DNA of 17,365 bases from Aliishimia sp965369035. Its GTDB lineage: Bacteria > Pseudomonadota > Alphaproteobacteria > Rhodobacterales > Rhodobacteraceae. Location: the NCBI GenBank assembly GCA_965369035.1, contig CBDUPF010000045.1, forward strand, positions 1 through 17,365. Direction: 5' to 3'. Below the pieces are notes generated by a model. It had not been told where the DNA came from and ran no database searches. It saw only the letters and a list, made by a program, of their open reading frames with translations. Of the stretch, positions 1 to 7,476 are shown piece by piece (within the stretch, counting starts at the first letter, position 1; each line of letters opens with the position of its first letter). A program made the position numbers and the translations under genes.

Positions 1-22
1 AACGGTTCGTGCGATTGCAATG

Positions 23-58
23 AAAAGGCCGGGCCCGCGACTCACGCGATGCCCGGCC
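23..58 (-). terminator. Rho-independent terminator of ndk
   Basis: A perfect 8-bp inverted repeat (GGCCGGGC at 27-34, GCCCGGCC at 51-58) is followed on the minus strand by a short T4 run (26-23). The 16-nt loop region holds a further CGCG/CGCG pair, which lengthens the stem with small bulges. It lies about 20 bp beyond the ndk stop codon, the expected place. The U-tract is short, so termination may be incomplete. Confidence 0.75.
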
Positions 59-77
59 AGATGAATACCGTCTTCGC

Positions 78-500
78 TCAGCCGACGAGTTCGAGACCGG
101 AGAAGAAATAGGCGATTTCGACCTTTGCCGTTTCTGGCGCGTCCGAGCCGTGCACGGAGTTTTCGCCGACGCTTTCGGCGAATTCCGCACGAATCGTGCC
201 CGGCGCCGCGTCCGCGGGGTTGGTCGCCCCCATCACTTCGCGGTTCTTGCCGATGGCGCCTTCGCCCTCCAGCACCTGAACCACGACCGGTTCCGAAGCC
301 ATGAACTCGCACAGTTCGTCATAGAACGGACGCTCGGCATGGATGGCATAGAACACGCCGGCCTGCTCCTTGGTCAGATGAATCCGCTTTTGCGCGATGA
401 TGCGCAGACCTGCGTCCTCGAACTTTGCATTGATCTTGCCGGTGAGGTTGCGTTTGGTAGCATCGGGTTTGATGATGGAAAGCGTTCGTTCCACAGCCAT
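78..500 (-). CDS. ndk: Nucleoside diphosphate kinase
   Basis: This 140-residue cytoplasmic enzyme moves the gamma-phosphate of ATP to nucleoside diphosphates through a phosphohistidine intermediate, balancing NTP and dNTP pools. The length is that of a typical alphaproteobacterial Ndk. The N-terminus ERTLSIIKPDA (residues 4-14) is the family hallmark, and the active-site His is H117 in NSVHGSDA (114-121). The start is ATG at 500-498: AGGAGA (514-509) sits 8 nt upstream, and protein homology begins here even though the reading frame stays open far upstream. The gene is a single unit with its own terminator, divergent from the DUF1906 gene with 135 bp between. I see no convincing sigma-70 promoter in that gap. 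Confidence 0.97.
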   Translation of the reverse strand: MAVERTLSIIKPDATKRNLTGKINAKFEDAGLRIIAQKRIHLTKEQAGVFYAIHAERPFYDELCEFMASEPVVVQVLEGEGAIGKNREVMGATNPADAAPGTIRAEFAESVGENSVHGSDAPETAKVEIAYFFSGLELVG

Positions 501-508
501 GTCGTCTG

Positions 509-514
509 TCTCCT
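509..514 (-). promoter_or_regulatory. Ribosome binding site of ndk
   Basis: AGGAGA on the minus strand, 8 nt before the ATG at 500-498. It decides the start in a frame that stays open for more than 1 kb upstream. Confidence 0.75.
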
Positions 515-635
515 GTATCTCGGGGGGCCATGCAGGGATATCCGGCATGGGCCGTAAATTGCGCGGCCTCGTAGCACGGGGATTCCGCGTTGGAAACCCG
601 CGATCGTCGATGCCTGTCGCGACGGGAGTGCCGGG

Positions 636-1715
636 GTGCTGACGCGCCGCGGCCTCTGCCTCGGGCTTGCGGCGAGCGGGCTGTGGCCCTGGCGGGCCGG
701 TGCTCAATCGCATGACAGCCGCATTCACATCATCGACATGACCAACGCCGCCTTTCACGACCGCACCCGTGCGCCGAACGACCTGGGCAGCGAGCGGGGT
801 TGTTCGCGCACGAACGAGATCTTCTACAGGGTGCTCGCCAATTCCGGTGTGGACACCGTGTTGCGCTACTATTCCGACACCAACAATGCGGGGCTCTCCT
901 GCAAGAACGTGACACGGCACGAGCGCGACGTGCTGCACGACCACGGGCTGGCACTTGCCATAGTCTACCAGTTCGAAGGCCGCGCAAAGGACCGCTACAC
1001 CGGAGCGCGGGCCATGCAGGATGCGCAGTTCTGCCTGTCGCGTGCGCGCTCCATCGGCCAGCCGGACGGCAGCGCGATCTATTTCGGCGTCGATTCCGAT
1101 GCGGCACTGAACTCGGACGAGGGTGTGATCGCCTATTTCCGCGAGGTGAACCGGATCTTCGGCGGGCGCTACCGCGTGGGCATCTACGCGGCCGGCGCGC
1201 GCTGCCGGTTGATCCGCGACCGGGGGCTGGCGGAGTATTTCTGGGTACCCGAAGCGCCCGCCTGGGCCGGCACGCGCGATTTCATGAATTCCGGCGACTG
1301 GACGGTATTCCAGAACAAGACCGACATATCGCGCAGCTTCATGACCGACGGGCTGGGTCAGCCCATCGCCATCGACACCGATATCGTCAACCCCGCGCAG
1401 GGGAACACCATCGGCGCCTTCGGGCGCGACGGGTCGATCAAGACCTATGACCCGGCCCGGCTCCGCGCCGTGGTCGAGGCACGACAGTGGGTGACCGAGG
1501 GCAAGCTGGAGCTGTACGACGAACCCGATGGAACCGCCACGGGGCATCTTTGCATCGCCCGAACCGTTCATGTGGTCGAGACCTATGGCGACTGGGCGCT
1601 GATCGACGCCGACGAGGACGGAATCGCGGATGGCTACTGCAACCGGTCCGGCCTCGCCCCGTTGAACAGTATGCCACAGTGGCGCCGGGCGAATTGCACG
1701 CCGATGGACATCTGA
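636..1715 (+). CDS. Exported DUF1906 (glycoside-hydrolase-like) domain protein with probable Tat signal
   Basis: This 359-residue protein starts at GTG, with GGGAG at 624-628, 7 nt upstream. Residues 1-24 form a signal peptide with a twin-arginine core (LTRRGLCLGL), a short hydrophobic stretch and an AGA-QS cleavage site, so export by Tat is likely. Residues about 29-262 resemble the DUF1906 / Rv2525c-like domain, a TIM-barrel fold related to GH25 lysozymes: HIIDMTNA near the start, the acidic strand AIYFGVDSD (147-155), VGIYAAGA (181-188), then WTVFQN and IDTDIV near the end. Residues about 285-345 look like a small SH3-like module (LELYDEPDGTATG ... YGDWALIDADEDG). The family is thought to act on cell-wall glycans, but activity is unproven for most members and I cannot assign a substrate. 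It is followed 57 bp later by the ABC-F gene. Six or more cysteines in the mature part fit a periplasmic location. Confidence 0.8.
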   Translation: MLTRRGLCLGLAASGLWPWRAGAQSHDSRIHIIDMTNAAFHDRTRAPNDLGSERGCSRTNEIFYRVLANSGVDTVLRYYSDTNNAGLSCKNVTRHERDVLHDHGLALAIVYQFEGRAKDRYTGARAMQDAQFCLSRARSIGQPDGSAIYFGVDSDAALNSDEGVIAYFREVNRIFGGRYRVGIYAAGARCRLIRDRGLAEYFWVPEAPAWAGTRDFMNSGDWTVFQNKTDISRSFMTDGLGQPIAIDTDIVNPAQGNTIGAFGRDGSIKTYDPARLRAVVEARQWVTEGKLELYDEPDGTATGHLCIARTVHVVETYGDWALIDADEDGIADGYCNRSGLAPLNSMPQWRRANCTPMDI

Positions 1716-1772
1716 CGAGGCACGCCGTCACGCACTCTGGCACTGGCTGCAAGCCTCTGCTAGTCCCGCGCC

Positions 1773-3617
1773 ATGCTCCGGATCGACAACATACGCTTTT
1801 CCATTGAAGGCCGTCCCCTGTTCGACGGGGCGTCGGCCATGATTCCGACCGGGCACAAGGTCGGGCTGGTCGGACGCAATGGTACGGGCAAGACGACGCT
1901 CTTCCGCCTGATCCGGGGAGAACTGGCGCTGGAGGGAGGGGAGATCGCCCTGCCCTCAGGCGCGCGGATCGGTGGCGTGGCGCAGGAGGTGCCGTCTTCG
2001 GAGACCACGCTCCTCGATACTGTGCTCGCCGCGGATACCGAACGCGCGGCGCTCATGGCCGAAGAGACCGACGACCCGCACCGCATCGCGGAGATCCAGA
2101 CACGGCTGGCCGATATCGACGCCTGGTCCGGGGAGGCGCGCGCCGCCTCGATCCTCAAGGGCCTGGGCTTCGACGAGGCGGAGCAGCTGATGCCGTGTTC
2201 GGCCTTTTCGGGGGGCTGGCGGATGCGCGTCGCCCTTGCGGCGGTTCTTTTTGCACAGCCTGACCTGCTGCTGCTCGACGAACCGACGAACTACCTCGAC
2301 CTCGAAGGGGCGCTCTGGCTCGAAAGCTATCTCGCGCGCTACCCGCATACAGTCATCATCATCTCCCACGACCGCGGGCTGCTCAATCGCGCGGTGCAGG
2401 CAATCCTGCATCTGGAGGACCGCAAGCTGACGCTCTACCAGGGGCCCTACGACCAGTTCGCCCGGGCGCGCCAGGAAAAGCTGGCACTGGCGCAGGCCAT
2501 GGCCAAGAAACAGGAGGCGCGGCGCGCGCATCTGCAATCCTATGTCGACCGCTTTCGATACAAGGCCGACAAGGCGCGGCAGGCGCAATCGCGACTGAAG
2601 GCGCTGGCGAGAATGCAGCCCATCTCCTCCCCGCAGGAGGCCGCGCTGCGCCGGTTCGAGTTCCCCGCGCCGGAGGAGCTTTCCCCGCCGATCATCGCGC
2701 TTGAAGGCGGGGAGACGGGTTATGACGGCAAACCGGTCCTGCGCCGGCTGAACCTGCGGATCGACCAGGACGACCGCATCGCGCTGCTGGGCCGCAACGG
2801 ACAAGGCAAGTCGACGCTTGCGAAACTGCTCTCCGACCGGCTGCCGCTGATGGCGGGCAAGATGGTGAAATCGTCAAAGCTGCGGATCGGCTACTTCGCC
2901 CAGCACCAGGTCGACGAGTTGCACATCGATGAAACCCCGCTCGACCATCTGCGCCGCCTGCGCCCGACCGAGACACCGGCGAAACTGCGCGCGCGCCTGG
3001 CCGGGTTCGGATTGGGCGCCGAACAGGCGGAGACTGCGGTGGGCCGACTGTCGGGCGGTCAGAAGGCCCGGTTGTCGCTGCTGATCGCCACGATCGATGC
3101 GCCGCACATGCTGATCCTCGACGAACCGACCAACCACCTCGACATCGAATCGCGCGAGGCGCTGGTCGAGGCGCTGACCGAGTATTCCGGCGCCGTCATC
3201 CTGGTGACGCACGACATGCACCTGCTGGAACTGGTGGCCGACCGTCTCTGGCTGGTGAACGATGGTACTGTGATCCCTTACGACGCCGATCTGGAGTCCT
3301 ACCGCGCGCATCTGCTGAGCCAGCCCGCAAAGCCCGAAAAACCCAAGGAGGTAGCGAAATCCAGACGACCGTCGCGAGAACGGATCCTGGTGCTGCGTTC
3401 GGAGCTGCGGAAATGCGAAAGCCGCGTCGAAAAGCTGGAGGAGATGCGCGACAAGCTGGCTGAAAAACTCGCGAATCCAGAGCTTTACGAGGACAAGCGA
3501 TCCGGTGAGCTCGAAACCTGGAACCGCAAGTACGCGGAGGTGATGGAAGGTCTCCACCGGGCCGAGGCGCTTTGGCTTGCCGCGCAGGAACGGCTCGACG
3601 CCGCGGAATCGCACTAG
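1773..3617 (+). CDS. ABC-F family ATPase, YheS-like
   Basis: This 614-residue soluble protein has two ABC ATPase domains on one chain and no membrane segments, which defines the ABC-F class of ribosome-associated translation factors. Domain 1 has Walker A GRNGTGKT (34-41), signature FSGGW (145-149), Walker B LLLLDEP (165-171) and switch SHD (198-200). The basic linker, about 230-300, contains HLQSYVDRFRYKADKARQAQSR and would reach toward the P-site tRNA. Domain 2 has Walker A GRNGQGKS (340-347), signature LSGGQ (426-430), Walker B LILDEP (447-452) and THD (479-481). Residues about 515-612 form a lysine/proline-rich hinge and a coiled coil, as in YheS. The signature-1 SGGWRMR and the linker match the YheS branch better than Uup or EttA. 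No Shine-Dalgarno precedes the ATG; a weak TGCTAGT at 1758-1764 could be a -10 box for a near-leaderless mRNA. The exact role is unknown; resistance is not implied. Confidence 0.93.
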   Translation: MLRIDNIRFSIEGRPLFDGASAMIPTGHKVGLVGRNGTGKTTLFRLIRGELALEGGEIALPSGARIGGVAQEVPSSETTLLDTVLAADTERAALMAEETDDPHRIAEIQTRLADIDAWSGEARAASILKGLGFDEAEQLMPCSAFSGGWRMRVALAAVLFAQPDLLLLDEPTNYLDLEGALWLESYLARYPHTVIIISHDRGLLNRAVQAILHLEDRKLTLYQGPYDQFARARQEKLALAQAMAKKQEARRAHLQSYVDRFRYKADKARQAQSRLKALARMQPISSPQEAALRRFEFPAPEELSPPIIALEGGETGYDGKPVLRRLNLRIDQDDRIALLGRNGQGKSTLAKLLSDRLPLMAGKMVKSSKLRIGYFAQHQVDELHIDETPLDHLRRLRPTETPAKLRARLAGFGLGAEQAETAVGRLSGGQKARLSLLIATIDAPHMLILDEPTNHLDIESREALVEALTEYSGAVILVTHDMHLLELVADRLWLVNDGTVIPYDADLESYRAHLLSQPAKPEKPKEVAKSRRPSRERILVLRSELRKCESRVEKLEEMRDKLAEKLANPELYEDKRSGELETWNRKYAEVMEGLHRAEALWLAAQERLDAAESH

Positions 3618-3636
3618 GCGCCGCGCGCGGAGCCCC

Positions 3637-3642
3637 TATATT
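3637..3642 (+). promoter_or_regulatory. Putative -10 box for leaderless transcript of the aspartic protease gene
   Basis: TATATT (5 of 6 to TATAAT) stands out in very GC-rich DNA, and 6 nt separate it from the ATG at 3649. A transcript starting 7 nt after the box would begin at the A of the ATG. No Shine-Dalgarno is present. No good -35 is visible at 16-18 bp spacing, where the stop region of the ABC-F gene lies. Confidence 0.4.
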
Positions 3643-3648
3643 CCGGGA

Positions 3649-4233
3649 ATGGGAAATTACGATACAGGTCTGGTTCTCGGCGCGATCCTGATGGGTGTGA
3701 TCGTCCTGATCATGCTCACGTCGCTCCTCCAGAGCCGCGCAGGCCGTGTGTTCCGAAACGGGGCCGCGTGGATCATCATCTTCGTCGTCACGATTGCCGG
3801 TTTCGGTATCTGGGACGATATTCGCGACGATTTCATGCCGAAACAGTCCGTCTTCGCCGACCAGGGCCGCGTGGAAGTCCCGCGCGGACGCGACGGGCAT
3901 TATTACCTGACCGTGCAGGTCAATGGCGCGCCGATCGACTTTGTCGTGGACACCGGAGCCAGCGAGATCGTCCTGACGCGCGAGGATGCGGAGCGCGCCG
4001 GGCTCCCGGTCGACAAGTTGCAGTTCTACGGGCGGGCCAAGACGGCTAATGGCGAGGTGCGCACCGCACCGGTCCGGCTTGAAGGTATCGAAATCGGCGG
4101 CATCCGCGACAGCGACGTGCCGGCTTTCGTCAACGAGGGCGAGATGTTCATGTCGCTGCTTGGCATGTCCTACCTGCATCGCTGGGATCGTATAGAAATC
4201 GCCGAAGGCAAGCTGATCCTCAGCCGGCAGTGA
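3649..4233 (+). CDS. Membrane-anchored retropepsin-like aspartic protease (TIGR02281 family)
   Basis: This 194-residue protein has two N-terminal hydrophobic segments (about 7-26 and 38-55), then a soluble domain of about 125 residues. That domain carries one aspartic protease motif, VVDTGAS with catalytic D101-T102-G103, followed by the family pattern VRLEGIEIGG and MSLLGMSYL (167-175, the hydrophobic-hydrophobic-Gly element). One DTG per chain means the active enzyme must be a dimer, as in retropepsins. The Rickettsia protease APRick (RC1339) is a studied member of the same family in alphaproteobacteria; the substrate here is unknown. The frame is open 24 codons further upstream, but ATG 3649 is chosen because it starts the first membrane helix properly and sits right after a -10-like TATATT. 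The gene is 31 bp after the ABC-F gene and converges on holC, with 48 bp between. Confidence 0.88.
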   Translation: MGNYDTGLVLGAILMGVIVLIMLTSLLQSRAGRVFRNGAAWIIIFVVTIAGFGIWDDIRDDFMPKQSVFADQGRVEVPRGRDGHYYLTVQVNGAPIDFVVDTGASEIVLTREDAERAGLPVDKLQFYGRAKTANGEVRTAPVRLEGIEIGGIRDSDVPAFVNEGEMFMSLLGMSYLHRWDRIEIAEGKLILSRQ

Positions 4234-4281
4234 CTGCTCACCGCAAGGCATGGCGGCCGGGATTCACGTGAGGATCACGCC

Positions 4282-4740
4282 CTATTCGGCTGTTTCCGCT
4301 TTCTTTTCCCAGGACCCCGATTCCTCGGACCAGTATTGAGCGGCACAACCCGCGCCGGTCAGCGACTTCCAGTGGCCGCGCGCTTCATCCAGGGCCACCG
4401 GGTCATTGCCATCGAAGACGACGCACGCGCGCTCCGCCGTCTGCACCTCCGCAGGAGCGGGCGCGGCCCCGTCGATGCAGATCAGGCAATCCGCGCTGAG
4501 CCCCGTCTCCGTGGTCAGCAGAACGGGTTGCAGCGCGTCATGCGGCCCGCCCGACAGCCCATGCGGCAGGAACTGGTCCTCCGGTCCCAGCCACAGACGT
4601 TCGTCCAGCCAGGACATGCGCGCGGTATCCCGGCCACGCACGACCACGCGCCAGCCCTGCGCGAGGCTCCGCTGCAAGAGCTGTGGCAGCATCGCCTCGA
4701 GAGGACGCCGGGTCAGGTGGTAGAAGTAGACCGCGCCCAC
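4282..4740 (-). CDS. holC: DNA polymerase III chi subunit
   Basis: The product has 152 residues. HolC binds psi (HolD) in the clamp loader and contacts single-strand DNA-binding protein, linking the replicase to SSB-coated lagging strand. The start GAVYFYHLTRRPLEAMLPQLL (split here: GAVYFYHLTRR, then PLEAMLPQLL) and the later LDERLW ... FLPHGL are the family pattern. The start is GTG at 4740-4738, because homology to chi begins exactly there and no ATG is available nearby; the Shine-Dalgarno is weak. It lies 9 bp after the pepA stop, so the two genes are surely cotranscribed and translation may be coupled. The pepA-holC pairing is widespread in proteobacteria. Confidence 0.93.
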   Translation of the reverse strand: MGAVYFYHLTRRPLEAMLPQLLQRSLAQGWRVVVRGRDTARMSWLDERLWLGPEDQFLPHGLSGGPHDALQPVLLTTETGLSADCLICIDGAAPAPAEVQTAERACVVFDGNDPVALDEARGHWKSLTGAGCAAQYWSEESGSWEKKAETAE

Positions 4741-4749
4741 CTGCCGGAC

Positions 4750-6225
4750 CTACTCGTCGGTTTCGAACCTGTCCGCCACCAGCCGGTTCAGCGACAGCAC
4801 ACCCCAGCCGGTGGCCCCCTTCGGTGCCAGCGCGGTGTCCGACTTAACCGACGCCACCCCGGCGATGTCGAGGTGGATCCAGGGGACGTCATCCTTCACG
4901 AAGCGCTTGAGGAACTGCGCCGCGGTGATGGAGCCCGCCGGGCGACCGCCCACGTTCTTCACATCCGCGATCCGCGACTTCAGCATGTCGTCATAAGCCT
5001 TGCCCAGCGGCATGCGCCAGGCGCCCTCCCCCTCGGTTCCGGCCGCCTTGAGGAAGGCGTTGCAGAAATCGTCGTCATTGGAGAAGACGCCCGCGTTTTC
5101 ATGGCCGAGCCCGATGATGATCGCGCCTGTCAGCGTCGCAAGGTCGATGATACCCGCGGGCTTGAACCGGTCCTGCGCGTACCAGAGCACGTCGCAAAGA
5201 ACGAGACGGCCTTCGGCGTCGGTATTGATGATCTCCACCGTGTCGCCTTTCATCGACTTCACCACGTCGCCGGGCCGCGTGGCGGTGCTGGACGGCATGT
5301 TCTCGACCAGCCCGACCAGCCCGACCACATTGGCCCTGGCCTTGCGCAGGGCGAGCGTGCGCATCGTGCCCGCAACGACCGCCGCGCCCCCCATGTCCAT
5401 CGTCATGTCTTCCATGCCCGCGGCCGGCTTGAGGCTGATCCCGCCGGTGTCGAAGACGACGCCCTTGCCCACCAGCGCGAGCGGCGCTTCGTCCTTGGCC
5501 CCGCCCTTCCACTGCATCACCACAACGCGACTGGGGCTCGCGGAGCCCTGCCCGACCGACAACAGCGTGCGCATGCCCAGTCGGTCCAGTTCCTCCTCTT
5601 CGAGGATCTCGACCTCCAGGCCCAGTTCCGCCATCTCGCCCAGGCGGCGGGCAAACTCGGTCGTGGTCAGTACGTTGGCGGGTTCGTTCACCAGATCGCG
5701 GGTCATGAACATGCCTTCGGCCACCGCAGCCAGCGGCGCGTAGAACCGCGTGGCGTCCTCGGGCTTGGTGCACATGACGGTCAGCGAGCCGCCATCATCC
5801 TCCTTGTCGGCGGTCTTGTGCCGGTCGAACCCGTAGCTGCGCGCGACCAGCCCGAAGGTGAGTTGCGCCACCCGCCGCAGGTTGCCGGCCAGCACGGTCG
5901 CCGCGCTCGACCCGCGCGCCGAAGCCAATGCGGCCCCGGCCTTCCGCGCAAGCGCGGCATTGGCCGAACGTGGCAGTTTCACGACGTCGATGGCCTCCGC
6001 CGCAAGACCGGCCGGATAGGCCAGCGACAGGATCTCGCCCTCGCCCAGCTTTTCGAACCGCTTGCTTTCGGCCAGACGCACCAGCGCCCCCTTGGTCAGC
6101 CGGTTCACTCGCCGCGCACCGGGGTCGAGCTTGCCGTCGGGCGTCACCAGAACGGCCACGCGACCCTCCGTCTCCTTGATGGCGTCGAGATCGGTCGCAA
6201 CGAATCCGGGGGAAAGCAGTGTCAT
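4750..6225 (-). CDS. pepA: Leucyl aminopeptidase (M17, cytosol aminopeptidase)
   Basis: This 491-residue two-metal exopeptidase removes N-terminal residues from peptides and is a hexamer in known members. The M17 signature NTDAEGRL is at 334-341. Metal and catalytic residues fall in the usual places: K254, D259, K266, D277, D336, E338 and R340, a constant offset of 16 from E. coli PepA. Residues 1-150 form the variable N-terminal domain, which in some enterobacterial PepA proteins also takes part in DNA binding; nothing here shows that role. The ATG at 6225-6223 has only a weak AAGGG upstream. The gene is divergent from lptF, with 132 bp between, and heads the pepA-holC unit. Confidence 0.96.
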   Translation of the reverse strand: MTLLSPGFVATDLDAIKETEGRVAVLVTPDGKLDPGARRVNRLTKGALVRLAESKRFEKLGEGEILSLAYPAGLAAEAIDVVKLPRSANAALARKAGAALASARGSSAATVLAGNLRRVAQLTFGLVARSYGFDRHKTADKEDDGGSLTVMCTKPEDATRFYAPLAAVAEGMFMTRDLVNEPANVLTTTEFARRLGEMAELGLEVEILEEEELDRLGMRTLLSVGQGSASPSRVVVMQWKGGAKDEAPLALVGKGVVFDTGGISLKPAAGMEDMTMDMGGAAVVAGTMRTLALRKARANVVGLVGLVENMPSSTATRPGDVVKSMKGDTVEIINTDAEGRLVLCDVLWYAQDRFKPAGIIDLATLTGAIIIGLGHENAGVFSNDDDFCNAFLKAAGTEGEGAWRMPLGKAYDDMLKSRIADVKNVGGRPAGSITAAQFLKRFVKDDVPWIHLDIAGVASVKSDTALAPKGATGWGVLSLNRLVADRFETDE

Positions 6226-6344
6226 GTAGAAGCCCTTTTGTTGTCCGCACCCGTCCTAGCGCGGCGACCGGGATAAGACCAGATTGCAGTTTTCCCGCCC
6301 CGCCGTATCGGCTAACTTGACCGCCAGGATCGCAGCGTTGCTTC

Positions 6345-6350
6345 GGGAGA
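6345..6350 (+). promoter_or_regulatory. Ribosome binding site deciding the TTG start of lptF
   Basis: GGGAGA lies 7 nt before TTG 6358-6360. The first in-frame ATG (6379) has only a weak AGG upstream and would remove the GKFDRY segment, which is conserved at the start of LptF proteins. Confidence 0.65.
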
Positions 6351-6357
6351 CGACGAC

Positions 6358-7476
6358 TTGGGCAAATTCGACAGGTACATGCTGTCGCAACTTCTGTTGT
6401 TTTTCGGATTTTTCGCACTGGTTCTGGTTGCGGTTTTCTGGATCAATCGCGCCGTCCAACTGTTCGACAAGCTGATCGGAGACGGCCAGTCGGCGCTGGT
6501 CTTCCTGGAATTCACGGCGTTGGGGCTGCCCGGCCTCGTGCTGCTGGTCCTGCCCCTGGCGGCCTTTGCCGCGTCGGTCTACGTTACCAACCGGCTTTCG
6601 GTCGAATCCGAACTCACCGTCATGCTGGCCACGGGGTCGAGCCCCTGGCGACTGGCGCGACCGGTGCTCTACTTCGGCCTCATCGTCGGTGCGATGATGG
6701 CGATTCTGGCCCATGTGCTGGTCCCGGCCGCGCTTGATGAACTCACCGTTCGCGAAAACGAGATCAACCAGGACGTGTCCGCGCGCATCCTGACCGAAGG
6801 CACCTTTCTGCACCCGTCCAGGGGTGTCACGCTCTACACCCGCGAAATCGGCGAGGACGGGGTGCTGCACGACGTGTTCCTGTCCGATCGCCGAGATTCC
6901 GACACGCGGGAGATCTACACCGCCGCGGACGCCTATCTGGTGCGGCAGGACGGGCGGACGTCGCTGATCATGGTGGATGGGCTGGCGCAGCGCCTCAACA
7001 CGGGCGACAAGCGCCTGACCACGGCAACGTTCAACGATTTCGCATACGATATCTCGGGCCTGGTCAACGCACAGGAGGATCGCACGCGGCAGGTGCGGTC
7101 GATGCTCACGACCGAACTGATGGGCAACTGGACAGATATCGTCGAACAGGGCGGCTACCAGCCTGGCGTGATCGCCGAGGAATTCCATTCGCGCTTCGCG
7201 CAGCCGGCCTTTGCCGTGATCGCCGCACTGGTCGGCTACTCCGTTCTGGTGAGCGGCGGTTTTTCGCGTTTCGGGGCCTGGCGGGAAATCCTGATCGCCT
7301 TCTCCCTGCTCTTGCTTCTAGACGGGCTGCGCGCCTCGATCACCGACCCGATCCGGGACAACGTGTCGCTCTGGCCGCTCGCCTACGTGCCGACCGTCAC
7401 GGGGGCCCTGGTGGTCGTCTTCCTGCTGACCGTCGCTGCGCGGCCGTTCCGGCTTCGGCGAAAGGCGGTCGCATGA
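6358..7476 (+). CDS. lptF: LPS export ABC transporter permease LptF
   Basis: This 372-residue inner-membrane subunit, with LptG and the LptB dimer, pulls lipopolysaccharide out of the membrane and passes it to LptC/LptA. Three N-terminal helices (about 8-30, 55-76, 101-122) and three C-terminal helices (about 282-299, 308-328, 340-361) flank a periplasmic beta-jellyroll region (about 135-260). The cytoplasmic LSVESELTVMLATGSSPWRL (80-99) is the coupling helix that docks on LptB, with the typical E-x-G-type turn replaced by ATGSS. The start is TTG, supported by an SD. The stop codon overlaps the lptG start as ATGA (7473-7476). This is the first gene of the operon; its promoter must lie in the 132-bp gap to pepA, where I see only weak candidates such as TTGCAG at 6284. 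Confidence 0.94.
   Translation: MGKFDRYMLSQLLLFFGFFALVLVAVFWINRAVQLFDKLIGDGQSALVFLEFTALGLPGLVLLVLPLAAFAASVYVTNRLSVESELTVMLATGSSPWRLARPVLYFGLIVGAMMAILAHVLVPAALDELTVRENEINQDVSARILTEGTFLHPSRGVTLYTREIGEDGVLHDVFLSDRRDSDTREIYTAADAYLVRQDGRTSLIMVDGLAQRLNTGDKRLTTATFNDFAYDISGLVNAQEDRTRQVRSMLTTELMGNWTDIVEQGGYQPGVIAEEFHSRFAQPAFAVIAALVGYSVLVSGGFSRFGAWREILIAFSLLLLLDGLRASITDPIRDNVSLWPLAYVPTVTGALVVVFLLTVAARPFRLRRKAVA

Noticed and set aside
501..1571. Upstream extension of the ndk frame on the minus strand
   Set aside because: Ndk homology and a good Shine-Dalgarno fix the start at 500. The extension is antisense to the DUF1906 gene.
4264..4279. Palindrome TCACGTGA and 5-bp stem CGTGA/TCACG in the 48-bp convergent gap, as a shared terminator
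   Set aside because: The stem is short and no T-run follows on either strand.
4336..6276. Long plus-strand open frame opposite pepA and holC
   Set aside because: High GC leaves antisense frames open. The translation is rich in Arg/His/Gln/Pro with no domain, and both minus-strand genes are certain from motifs.
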